A stretch of DNA of 64,000 nt from Nocardia mexicana NBRC 108244 (GCF_001613165.1 NZ_BDBV01000021.1:162581-226580), one strand, 5' to 3'. Counted from the first letter of the stretch, positions 29,260 to 38,381 are shown. Program-made: numbers and translations. Notes: generated by a model not told the origin, from the letters alone.

Positions 29260-29724
29260 ATGCCGCTCGAAGAGGGCACGGTCGCACCGGATTTCACGCT
29301 GAAGGACCAGAACAACCAGGACGTGTGCCTGGCGGACTACCGCGGGCACAAGAACGTCCTGATCGTGTTCTATCCGCTGGCGTTCACCGGCATCTGCCAG
29401 GGCGAACTGTGCAAGGTGCGTGACGAGCTGCCCAAATTCCAGAATGACAACGCCGAGATCCTCGCGATCTCGGTCGGTCCGCCGCCCACGCACAAGATCT
29501 GGGCGGCGGAGCAGGGCTACACCTTCCCCCTGCTGTCGGACTTCTGGCCGCACGGCGCCGTAGCCCAGTCCTACGGCGTCTTCAACGACAAATCCGGCTT
29601 CCCCAACCGCGGCACCTTTGTCGTCGACAAGGACGGCATCATCCGCTTCGCGGAAATGAACGGCCCCGGCGAGCCCCGTGACCAGGCAGCTTGGGAGAAA
29701 GCGCTCGCTGCATTAGATTCGTAG
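29260..29724 (+). CDS. ahpE: AhpE-type peroxiredoxin
   Basis: 154 residues. The peroxidatic Cys46 is in PLAFTGICQGEL, followed by GPPPTHKIWA and SDFWPHGA, all typical of mycobacterial AhpE (Rv2238c). It reduces peroxides and peroxynitrite. Unlike my recollection of the one-Cys M. tuberculosis enzyme, this one has an extra Cys51 (GELC) and Cys23, raising the chance of a disulfide step. The ATG follows AGGAGGACAGCGC. It ends just before the tRNA. Confidence 0.88.
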   Translation: MPLEEGTVAPDFTLKDQNNQDVCLADYRGHKNVLIVFYPLAFTGICQGELCKVRDELPKFQNDNAEILAISVGPPPTHKIWAAEQGYTFPLLSDFWPHGAVAQSYGVFNDKSGFPNRGTFVVDKDGIIRFAEMNGPGEPRDQAAWEKALAALDS

Positions 29725-29788
29725 ATCGCTGCGCCCGCCACCCCGGCGCCGCAGCATCTGTGCCCTCCCGGGTTTCCGCGGTGGGCTC

Positions 29789-29860
29789 GGGCGTATAGCT
29801 CAGTGGTAGAGCACTGGTTTTACACACCAGCGGTCGGGGGTTCGAACCCCTCTGCGCCCA
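29789..29860 (+). tRNA. tRNA-Val (anticodon TAC)
   Basis: A full cloverleaf is visible: acceptor GGGCGTA pairs TGCGCCC (with one wobble pair), D arm GCTC...GAGC, anticodon stem CTGGT/ACCAG with loop TTTACAC (anticodon TAC, reading GUA), and T arm around GGTTCGAACCCC. The 3' end has discriminator A and no encoded CCA. The accessory stretch starts right after it. Confidence 0.95.
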
Positions 29861-29995
29861 CTTTGTTTCTGCAGGTCAGAGGTGCCTTTTCGAATCGGGA
29901 TGACTGTCTGGGGGAACGATTCGGGGGCCGGTGTGCCCACAGTGTGCCAACGGGCAGCACAAGCCGGGCCGAGGGATCCGGCTGCTCTCGCTGGA

Positions 29996-30532
29996 TCAGG
30001 GCAGGCGTGCGTAGATGTACATGTCGCGGGGCTGACCATCAACCTTCTGCCATCGCCGCAGCAGGCCTTCTCGTTGATATCCGGCTGATTCGGCCGCTCG
30101 CCACGATCCCTCGTTCATAGGCTCTACGAACAGTTCGAGCCGTGAGATGTCGTCGTGCGTCGCCGCCCATGAGCTGAGTGCGCACAGTGCTCGGGTGGCG
30201 TATCCGTGGCGTCGGTGGCATTGGAGGATCCAGTATCCGATCGAGGCTCTGCCGTGGTCGATGTTTCGTCGCCACAGTCCGATATGCCCCACGGCGGTGT
30301 CGGTTTCCGGGTTGGTGATTGCGAACGACCATCCCTCGCCGGTGATTGCTCGTTGATGCTGGCGCTGGATGAAGGCGAGGGCATCGTTGTGGTCGCCGTG
30401 TGCGACCACGGTGGTGTTCTGTGGAATCGTCGGGTCCAGTCCCGCCTCGACGACGCTGTTCGCGTCGGTGTCGGCGAAGGGACGCAACCGAACTTGCTCG
30501 CCCTCCAGTAGTGGCACTGTCAGCATCGTCAT
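29996..30532 (-). CDS. GNAT family acetyltransferase (RimJ/RimL-like)
   Basis: 178 residues. The acetyl-CoA loop region RRHGYATRALCAL (a Q/RxxGxA-type motif) and the end VEPMNEGSWRAAESAGYQREG are typical of protein or small-molecule N-acetyltransferases. Substrate unknown. The ATG two codons on (30526) is about equally good. Codon use is less GC-biased than in the core genes upstream of the tRNA. The neighbours do not suggest a shared pathway. Confidence 0.8.
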   Translation of the reverse strand: MTMLTVPLLEGEQVRLRPFADTDANSVVEAGLDPTIPQNTTVVAHGDHNDALAFIQRQHQRAITGEGWSFAITNPETDTAVGHIGLWRRNIDHGRASIGYWILQCHRRHGYATRALCALSSWAATHDDISRLELFVEPMNEGSWRAAESAGYQREGLLRRWQKVDGQPRDMYIYARLP

Positions 30533-30805
30533 GACCTCGACTCAACGCGTGACAGCGGGACGGTGCAACCGAGTTCCATTCAGGTGGCTGACGGTGCTCT
30601 GCTCTTGTTCCGGTTCGTAGGATCGTACTGCGGACGTCCGGTCTCGTGCTAGCGAAATGTCCTGTCGTGGAATGTGTTTCGGAGCCTGTGCGGAGGCCGC
30701 CCGAACCGTCGCGTGCCAAACGCTGGAGAATTCCGAGGGACTGTCGGAGTCCGATTGCGGCAAGCGCAGGCGGCCCGGGTGGCCGAGGTGATGGATTGTG
30801 CGCGG

Positions 30806-31132
30806 TCAGCCGGCTACGTTGCTCACGCCCGACACTCCGCAGTTGAATTCGGACTCGTGGTTACCCTTCTCGTCGGGGGCGAGGTTGGTCGACCAGTTTC
30901 CGCACCCGTTCTCCGCCGGATAGATCGTGACGGGCTGCGTCGTATTGCAGCGATTGTGGTAATAGACCTTGGTATGTGCGATGCCGTCCTCGTATGAGTA
31001 GGAGATGCAATCGTCTACGCCTTCTTTTCCCGACGCGGTGCCGGTCGCGACGCCGAGCCCGGCCGCCGCGAAGGCCGCAACGGCCACAATCTTCGAAACG
31101 AAAGGTTTCCATACGAAATTTTCTTTTTGCAC
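30806..31132 (-). CDS. Small secreted cysteine-containing protein
   Basis: 108 residues from a GTG behind AGGATGCTGCC. A basic N-terminus and a hydrophobic stretch (IVAVAAFAAAGLGVATG) form a signal peptide, cut near TASG. The mature part has four Cys (DDC, NRC, NGC, FNC), enough for two disulfides, and many Asn, Tyr and Ser. GC content is low for this window. No family is recognised; a secreted effector or an inhibitor-like role is possible. Confidence 0.6.
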   Translation of the reverse strand: MQKENFVWKPFVSKIVAVAAFAAAGLGVATGTASGKEGVDDCISYSYEDGIAHTKVYYHNRCNTTQPVTIYPAENGCGNWSTNLAPDEKGNHESEFNCGVSGVSNVAG

Positions 31133-31578
31133 GGCAGCATCCTGATGTTTGCCGATGCCCTTGTCAACCGCACTTAACCCGTTTCATGAGCTGCGTTGGG
31201 GCGCAGGCACTTTCGAAAATGCCTTTATACCGCCAAGGGGTACTTGCCGTCTCGAACTTTGTCCGGCCGGGCATCCTGTAAATGTCCACCACCGTGACCA
31301 CAAACGCCCTGATTGTCTTCTGTCACCGCCGAACTCGGCCGAACATCAGAAGCGGCTCCCGAACCCTCTAAGCAATCACATCCGGACGACTATTCTCACT
31401 GTTGGCGACACCTAGGATTGTTCACAAATCCTTATCACACTCGCCCCTGCGCCCGGTAGTCCGTGCCTACGTCTGTCCGTTACCTATGGGGTCCACGATC
31501 GAAGAACTGTTATCGTGAGCGTCGAGCCGAGCCCGAGATCATGGCGACTGCGGCCCGCCTCGAGCGGGCGCTGGCAGT
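31133..31578. other. Intergenic region of lower GC content
   Basis: 446 bp with no ORF that has a good ribosome-binding site or recognisable product. It contains AT-rich stretches (for example around 31421-31440) unlike the rest of the window, in keeping with an accessory region. No clear terminator or repeat was seen. Confidence 0.5.
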
Positions 31579-32046
31579 TCAGCCGAGATAGGGGTAGTTC
31601 CCGGACAGGAAGTCCCCGATCTGTTGACGCATGCTCGCGTGAATGTCGTAGTCGTCCAGATCTTTCGGTGCTACAAAGGTGACTCCATCGGCCTCGTCGT
31701 TGATCGTCGGCTCGCCGGACACCGGCCGTCCGATATAGGTGTTCTCGTACTGCTGGCGCACTTCGCCGTCGGTGTAGACGACGATGTGGTTCGGATTGCT
31801 GTACACCCCAAGGAATCCCGTGATCTCGGCCGTAATGCCGGTCTCCTCGGCGCATTCGCGGATGGCGCACTCGGCGGGTGTCTCACCCAGGTCCATCGCG
31901 CCGCCGGGCAGCGCCCATTGACCGGTGTCGCGGCGGCGCTGCAGGAGGATCGATCCGTGTTCATCGGTCACCAGCAGATTGCAGGCCACCACAAGGGAAT
32001 TCGGCTTCGGCGCCTGTGGGTCGTAGTAGTATTCGATCCTGCCCAT
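31579..32046 (-). CDS. NUDIX hydrolase
   Basis: 155 residues with the complete Nudix box GGAMDLGETPAECAIRECAEETGI-type pattern: GGAMDLGE, REC and EETGI at about residues 48-71. The preceding QWALPGG is typical. It should cleave a nucleoside diphosphate linked to another group; the substrate is not predictable, although the HIVVYTDGEVRQQYENTY region resembles ADP-ribose-type enzymes. The ATG at 32046 follows GAGAGGCCGAC. Confidence 0.88.
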   Translation of the reverse strand: MGRIEYYYDPQAPKPNSLVVACNLLVTDEHGSILLQRRRDTGQWALPGGAMDLGETPAECAIRECAEETGITAEITGFLGVYSNPNHIVVYTDGEVRQQYENTYIGRPVSGEPTINDEADGVTFVAPKDLDDYDIHASMRQQIGDFLSGNYPYLG

Positions 32047-32217
32047 ACGTCGGCCTCTCGTTCAGGTTTCAGGGCTACCGCGATGCTCATAGTCGCGAGT
32101 TCGGGCACCACTGTGGGGCACATCATCGAGTTCGGTACGGACTCCTCCCGAAGTGTGCGGATTCGCCGAGTGCATCCGGTGGGGGAGTTGCCGATGGGGT
32201 CTCACTAGGGTCTGTCC

Positions 32218-33666
32218 ATGGGGCCGCATAATCCAGTACGTCAAACCAGCAGCGCGGCAGTGGAAATCGGCTTGGCGAGTGGGATGCGCCAGGTGGCGGA
32301 ACTCGCGGTGCCGGTGGTATTGACCTCGGCCACGACGGTGGTGCTCGGAGTGACCGATACCGCTCTGCTCGGACACTACGGCACTGAGGCGCTCGGAGCC
32401 GCTGCGTTGGTGATGCCGCTGTGGATTTTCTGCACCGCGCTGGTGGTGCCCTTCGGATCAGCCACCCAACTCCTTGTGGCTCGCTGGTACGGAGCCGGGG
32501 ACACCGAGGCGATCGGTGCGTTGCTGCGGGCCGGACTGCTCAGTTCCGCGTTGATCGGCGCAGCGGTTGCGCTGGTGGCCGCGGCGGCGGCACCGGCGGT
32601 TGTCGTGTACACCGCCGCGGCCGGTCTCGACCGTGGTGAGGCCACGGTCATGCTGTGGATTCTGTTGTGCGGGTTGCCGTTCAACGCTGTGACAGCGCAC
32701 CTGCGCGGTGCGCTCGCCGGGACTGGGGACACCCGTGCCGGGGCCCGAAACGCGGTGGAGGTGGCTGTGGTGAACCTGATTCTGTCGGCGATCCTGATCT
32801 TCCCGGCGGACCTCGGGCCGGTCGGGTCCGCGCTGGGTTCGACGCTCGCGCTAGCCGCTGGTACTGCCACGCTGATCGCCGCGACGCGGTCGGTCGCAGA
32901 GATCCGCAGACCACTCTTGGCTCCCGACCGGAAGGGACTACGCGCCTGGAGGAGGCTGGCGGTGCCGGACGTGGTATTCGGGATGGTCAGCTATGGCGGC
33001 GACGCGGTGGTCGCGGCCGTGGTGGCCGGTGCGGGGGCGGTGAACCTGGCCGCGCATCGGGCGATGGGGACGGCGATCTCGCTGGTGTGGATGTTCGTGT
33101 TCGGCATCGGAACGGCGATCTCGGTGCTGGCCGGCCAACGCCTCGGCGCCGCCGATCCCACCGGGTACCGCGCTGTTGTCCGCGCCGGTACGGTACTCGT
33201 CCTCGTCACGTCGTGCACGATGTCCTTGTGCCTGGCAGCGGCGTCGCCGCTGATGTTCGGACTGTTCAGCGGCGATCCGGCAGTGACCGCGGCAGCGCGC
33301 TCGGTGGCGTGGGCACTGCCGCTGCTCGCCCCGATCATGGCGATCGGCACCGTCTACGCCGCGGAGTTGCGCGCCGCGGGCGACACCAAAGGCGTCATGT
33401 ATGCCTCGCTGTTCTCGGTCACCGCCGTCACCCTGCCTGCCGTCTGGGCGTTCACTGCGGTCGCCGATTGGGGGGCTCGTCGGCGTGTACTGGGGCATCG
33501 TGGCGGGATGGGTCGCCCGTACCGCGGCCACCTGGCTTCGGCACACCTGCCGTCGCTGTTCTGGACCCACATTCTGATCACCAGAACGCTCACTGCGGCC
33601 AAGAATGGCAGACGAATCACGTTGACCGCGCTCCTGTGCTGCGAGATCCTCAGCGCCACTCGGTGA
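32218..33666 (+). CDS. MATE family efflux protein with a frameshifted C-terminus
   Basis: The visible frame encodes 482 residues. The first 410 or so are a normal MATE transporter (about eleven hydrophobic segments, ELAVPVVLTSATTVVLG at the start, MGTAIS near the middle). After the G6 run at 33470-33475 the frame becomes polar and Arg-rich. Dropping one G would give a normal last helix (LVGVYWGIVAGWVARTAATW) and a stop at 33577. Either a real frameshift or a sequencing error in a homopolymer. It should export drugs or metabolites with Na+ or H+. Confidence 0.75.
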   Translation: MGPHNPVRQTSSAAVEIGLASGMRQVAELAVPVVLTSATTVVLGVTDTALLGHYGTEALGAAALVMPLWIFCTALVVPFGSATQLLVARWYGAGDTEAIGALLRAGLLSSALIGAAVALVAAAAAPAVVVYTAAAGLDRGEATVMLWILLCGLPFNAVTAHLRGALAGTGDTRAGARNAVEVAVVNLILSAILIFPADLGPVGSALGSTLALAAGTATLIAATRSVAEIRRPLLAPDRKGLRAWRRLAVPDVVFGMVSYGGDAVVAAVVAGAGAVNLAAHRAMGTAISLVWMFVFGIGTAISVLAGQRLGAADPTGYRAVVRAGTVLVLVTSCTMSLCLAAASPLMFGLFSGDPAVTAAARSVAWALPLLAPIMAIGTVYAAELRAAGDTKGVMYASLFSVTAVTLPAVWAFTAVADWGARRRVLGHRGGMGRPYRGHLASAHLPSLFWTHILITRTLTAAKNGRRITLTALLCCEILSATR

Positions 33667-33847
33667 TTCGTCTGGCGCGATGGTTCTCTCGATCGTCAAG
33701 ACGGCCGCCCGGCCCTTCCCGTACGACGAGACGGGGGCAACACAACCGCCAGAAGCTGGGGGGCGTTGTGTTAGCCGGCGGAACCGGCCGGCTTGTTGTG
33801 TGTCGTAGTACATCGAGGTCCTTTCCGGGCGGTGGTCAGCTGGTTGC

Positions 33848-34342
33848 ATGATGATTCGCACGAAACAGCTTGGCCCTGCCGATGACCTGGACTCGGCACT
33901 TCGCACCATTTCCGAGTTCAGCCGCGTTATCGTTGCGGCCGACACCAAGCTCGGGCTGTTACTGACGGCAAACGGGTTCGCTCTGATGGGGTTGGTGACC
34001 GCCGGTCGCAGACCGATGAACGTGGTGATGAGCTCGATGGCAACCGTGCTCGAGATGCTTCTGATTGTGTGTATGGGCTACCTCGCCGTCACGTTGCGAC
34101 CCAGTCTACGAGGTGCCGGCGCCGGAAACTGGTTCTGTTTCCCGACCTTCCCTGCCGAGTTGAGTGCGCGCCCCGCTGTGCCGGTGCTCGCCGATCACGC
34201 GTGGAGGCAGGCCGCTGTGCTCGCTGAGATTGCGCAGCACAAGTACCGGCGGTTCGGTTTGGCGTTGCGCTGGAGCGCGATCACCTTAGTGGTGTTTCTG
34301 GTCTGGTTCACCGCGCTGTTGCTCGGCAGGACAGTGGTGTGA
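33848..34342 (+). CDS. Pycsar-TM-like (DUF5706) membrane effector
   Basis: 164 residues. The N-terminal helix holds ADTKLGLLL, followed by hydrophobic segments near 36-52, 60-82 and 140-160; the C-terminal half has AVLAEIAQHKYRRFGLAL ahead of the last helix. This D-x-K and Q-x-x-K-Y layout is that of the Pycsar transmembrane effectors (formerly DUF5706), which in Pycsar immunity respond to a cyclic pyrimidine nucleotide and disrupt the membrane. Here a cyclase-like gene lies 1.1 kb downstream. Family call is from pattern, not from a profile search. Confidence 0.65.
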   Translation: MMIRTKQLGPADDLDSALRTISEFSRVIVAADTKLGLLLTANGFALMGLVTAGRRPMNVVMSSMATVLEMLLIVCMGYLAVTLRPSLRGAGAGNWFCFPTFPAELSARPAVPVLADHAWRQAAVLAEIAQHKYRRFGLALRWSAITLVVFLVWFTALLLGRTVV

Positions 34343-34692
34343 TCGTCTCCTGCGGTGTTCTGGCAGGGCTGTGCAATTGCTGTATCTTCCCGCTTCACAC
34401 CGGAATCCGAGGGCGAGTATGCCAATGATCAAGTGACGGAGCCTGTCGTCGTGGGTGATGTAGGGGTCACAGATCAAATGGCTGAAACCGGCTTCGATCA
34501 TGATTGGGGGGAAGTCTTCCAACGTCGGCGGAAGTGAGAGCGGAAGTCCGGGTGCCTATCTATTCTGTGTGTGAAAGTTGCTGCGGCCAGGCGTGAGTCG
34601 CGATCATAGGCGGTGAGTTCGACGACTTCGCTTCTGCCATAGGCACTGGGAACGTTCGCCATAACTCAACGCAGCATGCAGGGGGATAGACG
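34343..34692. other. Gap between the Pycsar-TM-like gene and the Crp gene
   Basis: 350 bp. It must carry the promoter for the Crp-led operon. An opposite-strand frame (34286-34522) encodes a peptide with no recognisable family and overlaps the end of the upstream gene; I do not call it a gene. No strong palindrome seen. Confidence 0.4.
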
Positions 34693-35391
34693 TTGGAGCT
34701 CGACGAGGCATCGCAGCTCAGCCGGACAGTTCTGCTTGCCGGCGGCGCACGGCGACAATGGTGTGCCGGATCTGTGGTCGTGCACGAGGGTGAACCGTCC
34801 GACCATGTAGTTGTCATCGAATCCGGACGGGTGAAGGTGACCTCGTCGGCGTCGAGTGGCAAACAGGTCCTGCTGGCTATCCGGGGGCCCGGAGATCTCC
34901 TGGGGGAGTTCTCTGCGATCGACGGCAGGACGCGGTCCGCGACTGTCACGGCGCTGTCGCACGTCACCGCGATCGTTGTATCGGGAAAAACGTTCCGCGC
35001 GTTGCTGATCAACGACGGTAAGGCCGCATTCGCTATGTTGCGGCTAGTAGTGAGCCGTCTGCGAGAAGCCGACATTCAGCGACTGGAATACGGCGCGTAC
35101 ACGGTGGGCGAGCGCATCGCGCGCCTGCTGCTCGACTACGCCGGACGCTACGGGCAAGCCGATGCTGACCGGGTGGTCATCGCCTTGCCACTGTCGCAGG
35201 TGGAACTGGCTCATGCGGCCGGGGCATCCCGAGAAGCGGTGGCCAAAGCGCTGAAACGGCTGCGGGACCTCGGCGCCGTGCGGACCGCGCGGCGTCGTGT
35301 GGAACTCCTGCGGCCCGACCTACTGGCGGAAATTGCCGAGCATCTTCCGAGTGTGTACTTGGACGCAGACGCACCCGACGGCCCACTGTAG
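34693..35391 (+). CDS. Crp/Fnr-family cyclic-nucleotide-responsive regulator
   Basis: 232 residues from a TTG behind GCAGGGGGATAG. The N-terminal cyclic-nucleotide-binding domain has a complete phosphate-binding cassette (LLGEFSAIDGRTRSATV; Glu, Arg and Ser present). The C-terminal winged helix-turn-helix is LSQVELAHAAGASREAVAKAL. So it plausibly reads a cyclic nucleotide and regulates DNA, perhaps this operon. It lies 33 bp upstream of the cyclase-like gene, so ligand maker and reader may be paired. Ligand identity is unknown. Confidence 0.85.
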   Translation: MELDEASQLSRTVLLAGGARRQWCAGSVVVHEGEPSDHVVVIESGRVKVTSSASSGKQVLLAIRGPGDLLGEFSAIDGRTRSATVTALSHVTAIVVSGKTFRALLINDGKAAFAMLRLVVSRLREADIQRLEYGAYTVGERIARLLLDYAGRYGQADADRVVIALPLSQVELAHAAGASREAVAKALKRLRDLGAVRTARRRVELLRPDLLAEIAEHLPSVYLDADAPDGPL

Positions 35392-35424
35392 ACAGGATGC
35401 AACGCGCTGCGTCACGGAGGAACA

Positions 35425-36150
35425 ATGAACGAGCCCACGCACCGGTCCTTTCTCGTTGTGGATGTCGAAAATTCAGGTGACCTAGGCAATATCGAGCTCG
35501 AAACGATGCGCTCGACACTGTACCGAATATTGGACGAAGCGAGCACGTGCGTGGAAGGCGTTGTGGCAAAGGAGGATCGGGGTGACGGAGTCATGCTCGT
35601 ATGTGATCTTTCCGTGCTGGATGTCCTCGATCAGCTTGTCGGGGGGCTTCTCGGCGGGGTGCGGATGCACAACAACACAGTCGATCCGCCGGACTGGTTG
35701 CGGGTGCGTATCGCGGTCCACGAGGGCTACGTGCACATGGACGAGCACGGCTGGATGAGCGATGCGCTGACCACGACGTTCCGGATGAACGGCGCAAGGG
35801 TGGTCAAAGACACCCTGAAGCACGCTTCGCGAGCTCACGGCGTCGTGGTCGTCTCGGATGTCGTGTACCAGGGTGTGGTGCGCCATAACTATCGCGCGAC
35901 GGTGACCTCCGCAGAGTATCGAAACGCGGTAATCAGCACCAAAGAGGGCAATATATCGGGCTGGATTCGCGTACCGGGTTATTCGGTCCCACCGCTTCCG
36001 AGTAGCGCAGCCGCGCCGGCGGGGGCCGATCGGGGCGAACCTGAAGCGGGAGTAATCGGGTCCGACGCCATCACCGCCAACATTGTCGTCGGGAGGGATG
36101 TACGAGCCCACAGGATTGTCGGGCGAGACTATTTCGGCGGGTCGGCATGA
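35425..36150 (+). CDS. Class III nucleotidyl-cyclase-like protein with C-terminal GRD motif
   Basis: 241 residues; the ATG follows GGAGG. The fold pattern is that of a class III cyclase homology domain: Asp13 in FLVVDVEN and Asp54 in RGDGVML stand where the two metal-binding Asp lie, and FRMNGARVVKDTL corresponds to the later Asn/Arg region, though not exactly. Residues 215-241 form a Gly-rich tail with two GRD units (223-225 and 233-235) after IVV and RIV. Overlaps the next ATG by 4 bp. Whether it makes a cyclic nucleotide, or only binds one, is open. Pycsar cyclases (PycC) belong to this class. Confidence 0.65.
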   Translation: MNEPTHRSFLVVDVENSGDLGNIELETMRSTLYRILDEASTCVEGVVAKEDRGDGVMLVCDLSVLDVLDQLVGGLLGGVRMHNNTVDPPDWLRVRIAVHEGYVHMDEHGWMSDALTTTFRMNGARVVKDTLKHASRAHGVVVVSDVVYQGVVRHNYRATVTSAEYRNAVISTKEGNISGWIRVPGYSVPPLPSSAAAPAGADRGEPEAGVIGSDAITANIVVGRDVRAHRIVGRDYFGGSA

Positions 36151-38381
36151 GTGAGTCGAAGCCCGAGGAGCCGTCACCGGACGGCCCGGATTCGCGCGAA
36201 CCTGTTGTTGCCGAGCCCGTCGCTGCTGACCCTGTTGCTGCTGACCCCGCCGCTGCTGACCCTGTTGCTACTGATCCCACTGCCGACCCCACCACCGAGA
36301 GCAACGACCCCCGCGAACGCGCCGCGGACCCGGCCCGCCGACGCCAGTCGCGTACGGCCGCCGATGCCTTGTCCGATGCGCTCACCTCCCTCCAAGGGCT
36401 GTCGGTCAGCGCACATACCGTGATCCTCGGCGATGCGTCGGTCGGCACTTTGGTAGGCCGTGACCAGCACCGTAGCTCGTCCGGTTCGGGCCTCGTGCCC
36501 AGTGGACCCGTGTCATCCAAACTGCTCGAACATCTCGAGAACACCTTCGTGCCCCCGCCGCGATTCGAGGAGGTGCGGCACCGACTCGGCGCGCAACCAC
36601 TGCTACTGCTGCGCGCCCCGCGCGGTTGGGGACGAACGGCTGCGGCCCTCCGTGCGCTGACAGAGGAGTGCGCGGCCGGCGTGCACAAACTCAATCCGGA
36701 CGTCCGGCTGCGATCGCTGGAGATCGAGTTCACTCCGAAAACCGGATATCTGCTCGAGTCGCTCGGGTTCGAACAGGCGAGGGCCCTCTATCTGTTTCAT
36801 CTCGAGGAACTGAGCCGGACGTTGACCGAACACAGCTGCCGAATGATCGTCGTGCTGGACGGCACGGCCGAGCTGTCGGCCGACGCAGACCCATTTTTGC
36901 TCGAGGGTGGCGAACCAGCTGACGCTAAAGACCTGGTGCGCAGACACCTGCTGGTGCACCTGCCCTACGAGCAGGCCGAGGAGCTGCTCGAGCGCACCGA
37001 GGTGGCGCCTCTGCTGGCCTACGCAGCACAGGATCGGCTGCCGGCCCGGGACCTCGCCCTACTGGCCGCAGAACTGGCCGACGTGGTGGCTGGCCGACTG
37101 GATATCGCCAACGTCGTCAACAGGCATTCAGCGTCGGCCGACAGCCGTTTCCGGCAGTGGTTCGACGATGAATTGGACACGGAGGCGCGAGCTTTCGCCA
37201 TTGCTCTGGCGGTGTTCAACAGGATGCCGCTACACATCGTGTCCCGCGCCAGCCGGATGCTGGCCCTGCGGATTGCCGAGGAAGAAGCATCAGACGACGA
37301 TGACGAGGACACACCCGCGCGGCCGGTGTTCGGTGTGCGGAGCACGGAGATGCTCCGCAAAGTCCAGGCGGAATTGTACCAATCCACCGAGGACACCGAG
37401 TTCGGCCGGATCCGGGTCCAGGCCGCGAGATTCGTCGACGACCGGTATCCCCGTCGAATTCTCGAGCATGTGTGGCAGGAGTATCACGACGCACACGAGC
37501 TGGTCCGGGAATGGTTGCGAGAGCTCGGCAACGATCCCGACCTCTGGGTATGCACGCACGTCGGGGTCGCGGTGGGCCTGCTGGCCACCTTCGAGTTCGA
37601 GCATGCGAGACAGCTGGTGATCGAACCTTGGGCGGACAGTGGCCGCCGGCACGATCGGCTCGCCGCTATCGGCGCGCTGCAGTTCCCCAGTCTGCACCCG
37701 GAGCTTGCGCCGATGGTCACCCGGATGCTCACGGCTTGGTCTCGGAAGGATCAGCCGTTGGCTCGGCGAGTGACTGCTGCCGCGGCCTTGGGCAGCACAA
37801 TCGGACAGACCATGCCGGATCGCGCCATCAAGATGCTGCGTCGCGCCGCTCGCAGCGGTCAGTGGGAAATCCAGGATGCGGTGTGCTACAGCATGTTACA
37901 GCTCTTCAAGGTCACCGAGCTGACTGGCCGAGTGCTTACGGAGTTGCTGCAATGGACCGAATCGCAAGAGCTCAACTTACGAGGTTCCGGCTTCTCGTGC
38001 GTGCTGTGGTTCAGCTTCGACTTGGAGGTCGATACTCCTCGGGGAGCGCTGCCCTGGCCCGTGATGATCTGGCTTGCCGATGAGTCGGCTGACCACCGCC
38101 CCGACCTCATCACGCTCTTTGCACGCCTGATGGAAGCACCGTACTACCTGCCCGCCGCCTACCGGGAGATCCGACGATGGGTCCGGATTTCTGAGAAGGA
38201 TCGCCAGCTGCGCGGACCGCTGGGGAGGCTGTTGAGCGATCTCGGCCAAGCCATTCAGGACACCGAGATCCTGCGTCGGTACCTGCGGGACTGGGCCGCG
38301 GAGCGCAAGGGACCGGAGCATGCGGTGAAGGAGCTGCTGACAATGCTCGATTCTGAGGACACCGAGGACGAATCGCCGTGA
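36147..38381 (+). CDS. STAND-like NTPase with N-terminal GRD motif
   Basis: 744 residues. Residues 18-52 are an Ala/Pro/Asp repeat (about AADPV units). Residues 92-106 read VILGDASVGTLVGRD, resembling the tail of the preceding protein. The P-loop position holds APRGWGRTA (157-165) with Arg in place of Lys, and a Walker B-like MIVVLDG (233-239) follows. From about 440 on it is all helical, of a TPR or HEAT-like kind. It overlaps both flanking genes (ATGA, GTGA). It may be a switch or sensor scaffold with weakened ATPase activity. No membrane segment. Confidence 0.6.
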   Translation: MSESKPEEPSPDGPDSREPVVAEPVAADPVAADPAAADPVATDPTADPTTESNDPRERAADPARRRQSRTAADALSDALTSLQGLSVSAHTVILGDASVGTLVGRDQHRSSSGSGLVPSGPVSSKLLEHLENTFVPPPRFEEVRHRLGAQPLLLLRAPRGWGRTAAALRALTEECAAGVHKLNPDVRLRSLEIEFTPKTGYLLESLGFEQARALYLFHLEELSRTLTEHSCRMIVVLDGTAELSADADPFLLEGGEPADAKDLVRRHLLVHLPYEQAEELLERTEVAPLLAYAAQDRLPARDLALLAAELADVVAGRLDIANVVNRHSASADSRFRQWFDDELDTEARAFAIALAVFNRMPLHIVSRASRMLALRIAEEEASDDDDEDTPARPVFGVRSTEMLRKVQAELYQSTEDTEFGRIRVQAARFVDDRYPRRILEHVWQEYHDAHELVREWLRELGNDPDLWVCTHVGVAVGLLATFEFEHARQLVIEPWADSGRRHDRLAAIGALQFPSLHPELAPMVTRMLTAWSRKDQPLARRVTAAAALGSTIGQTMPDRAIKMLRRAARSGQWEIQDAVCYSMLQLFKVTELTGRVLTELLQWTESQELNLRGSGFSCVLWFSFDLEVDTPRGALPWPVMIWLADESADHRPDLITLFARLMEAPYYLPAAYREIRRWVRISEKDRQLRGPLGRLLSDLGQAIQDTEILRRYLRDWAAERKGPEHAVKELLTMLDSEDTEDESP

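Noticed and set aside
29841..29860. Integration site repeat of the tRNA-Val end
   Set aside because: I did not find a second copy of the tRNA 3' sequence or an integrase gene in the window.
34286..34522. Possible small gene opposite the end of the Pycsar-TM-like gene
   Set aside because: No family, no good ribosome-binding site, and overlap with a better-supported gene.
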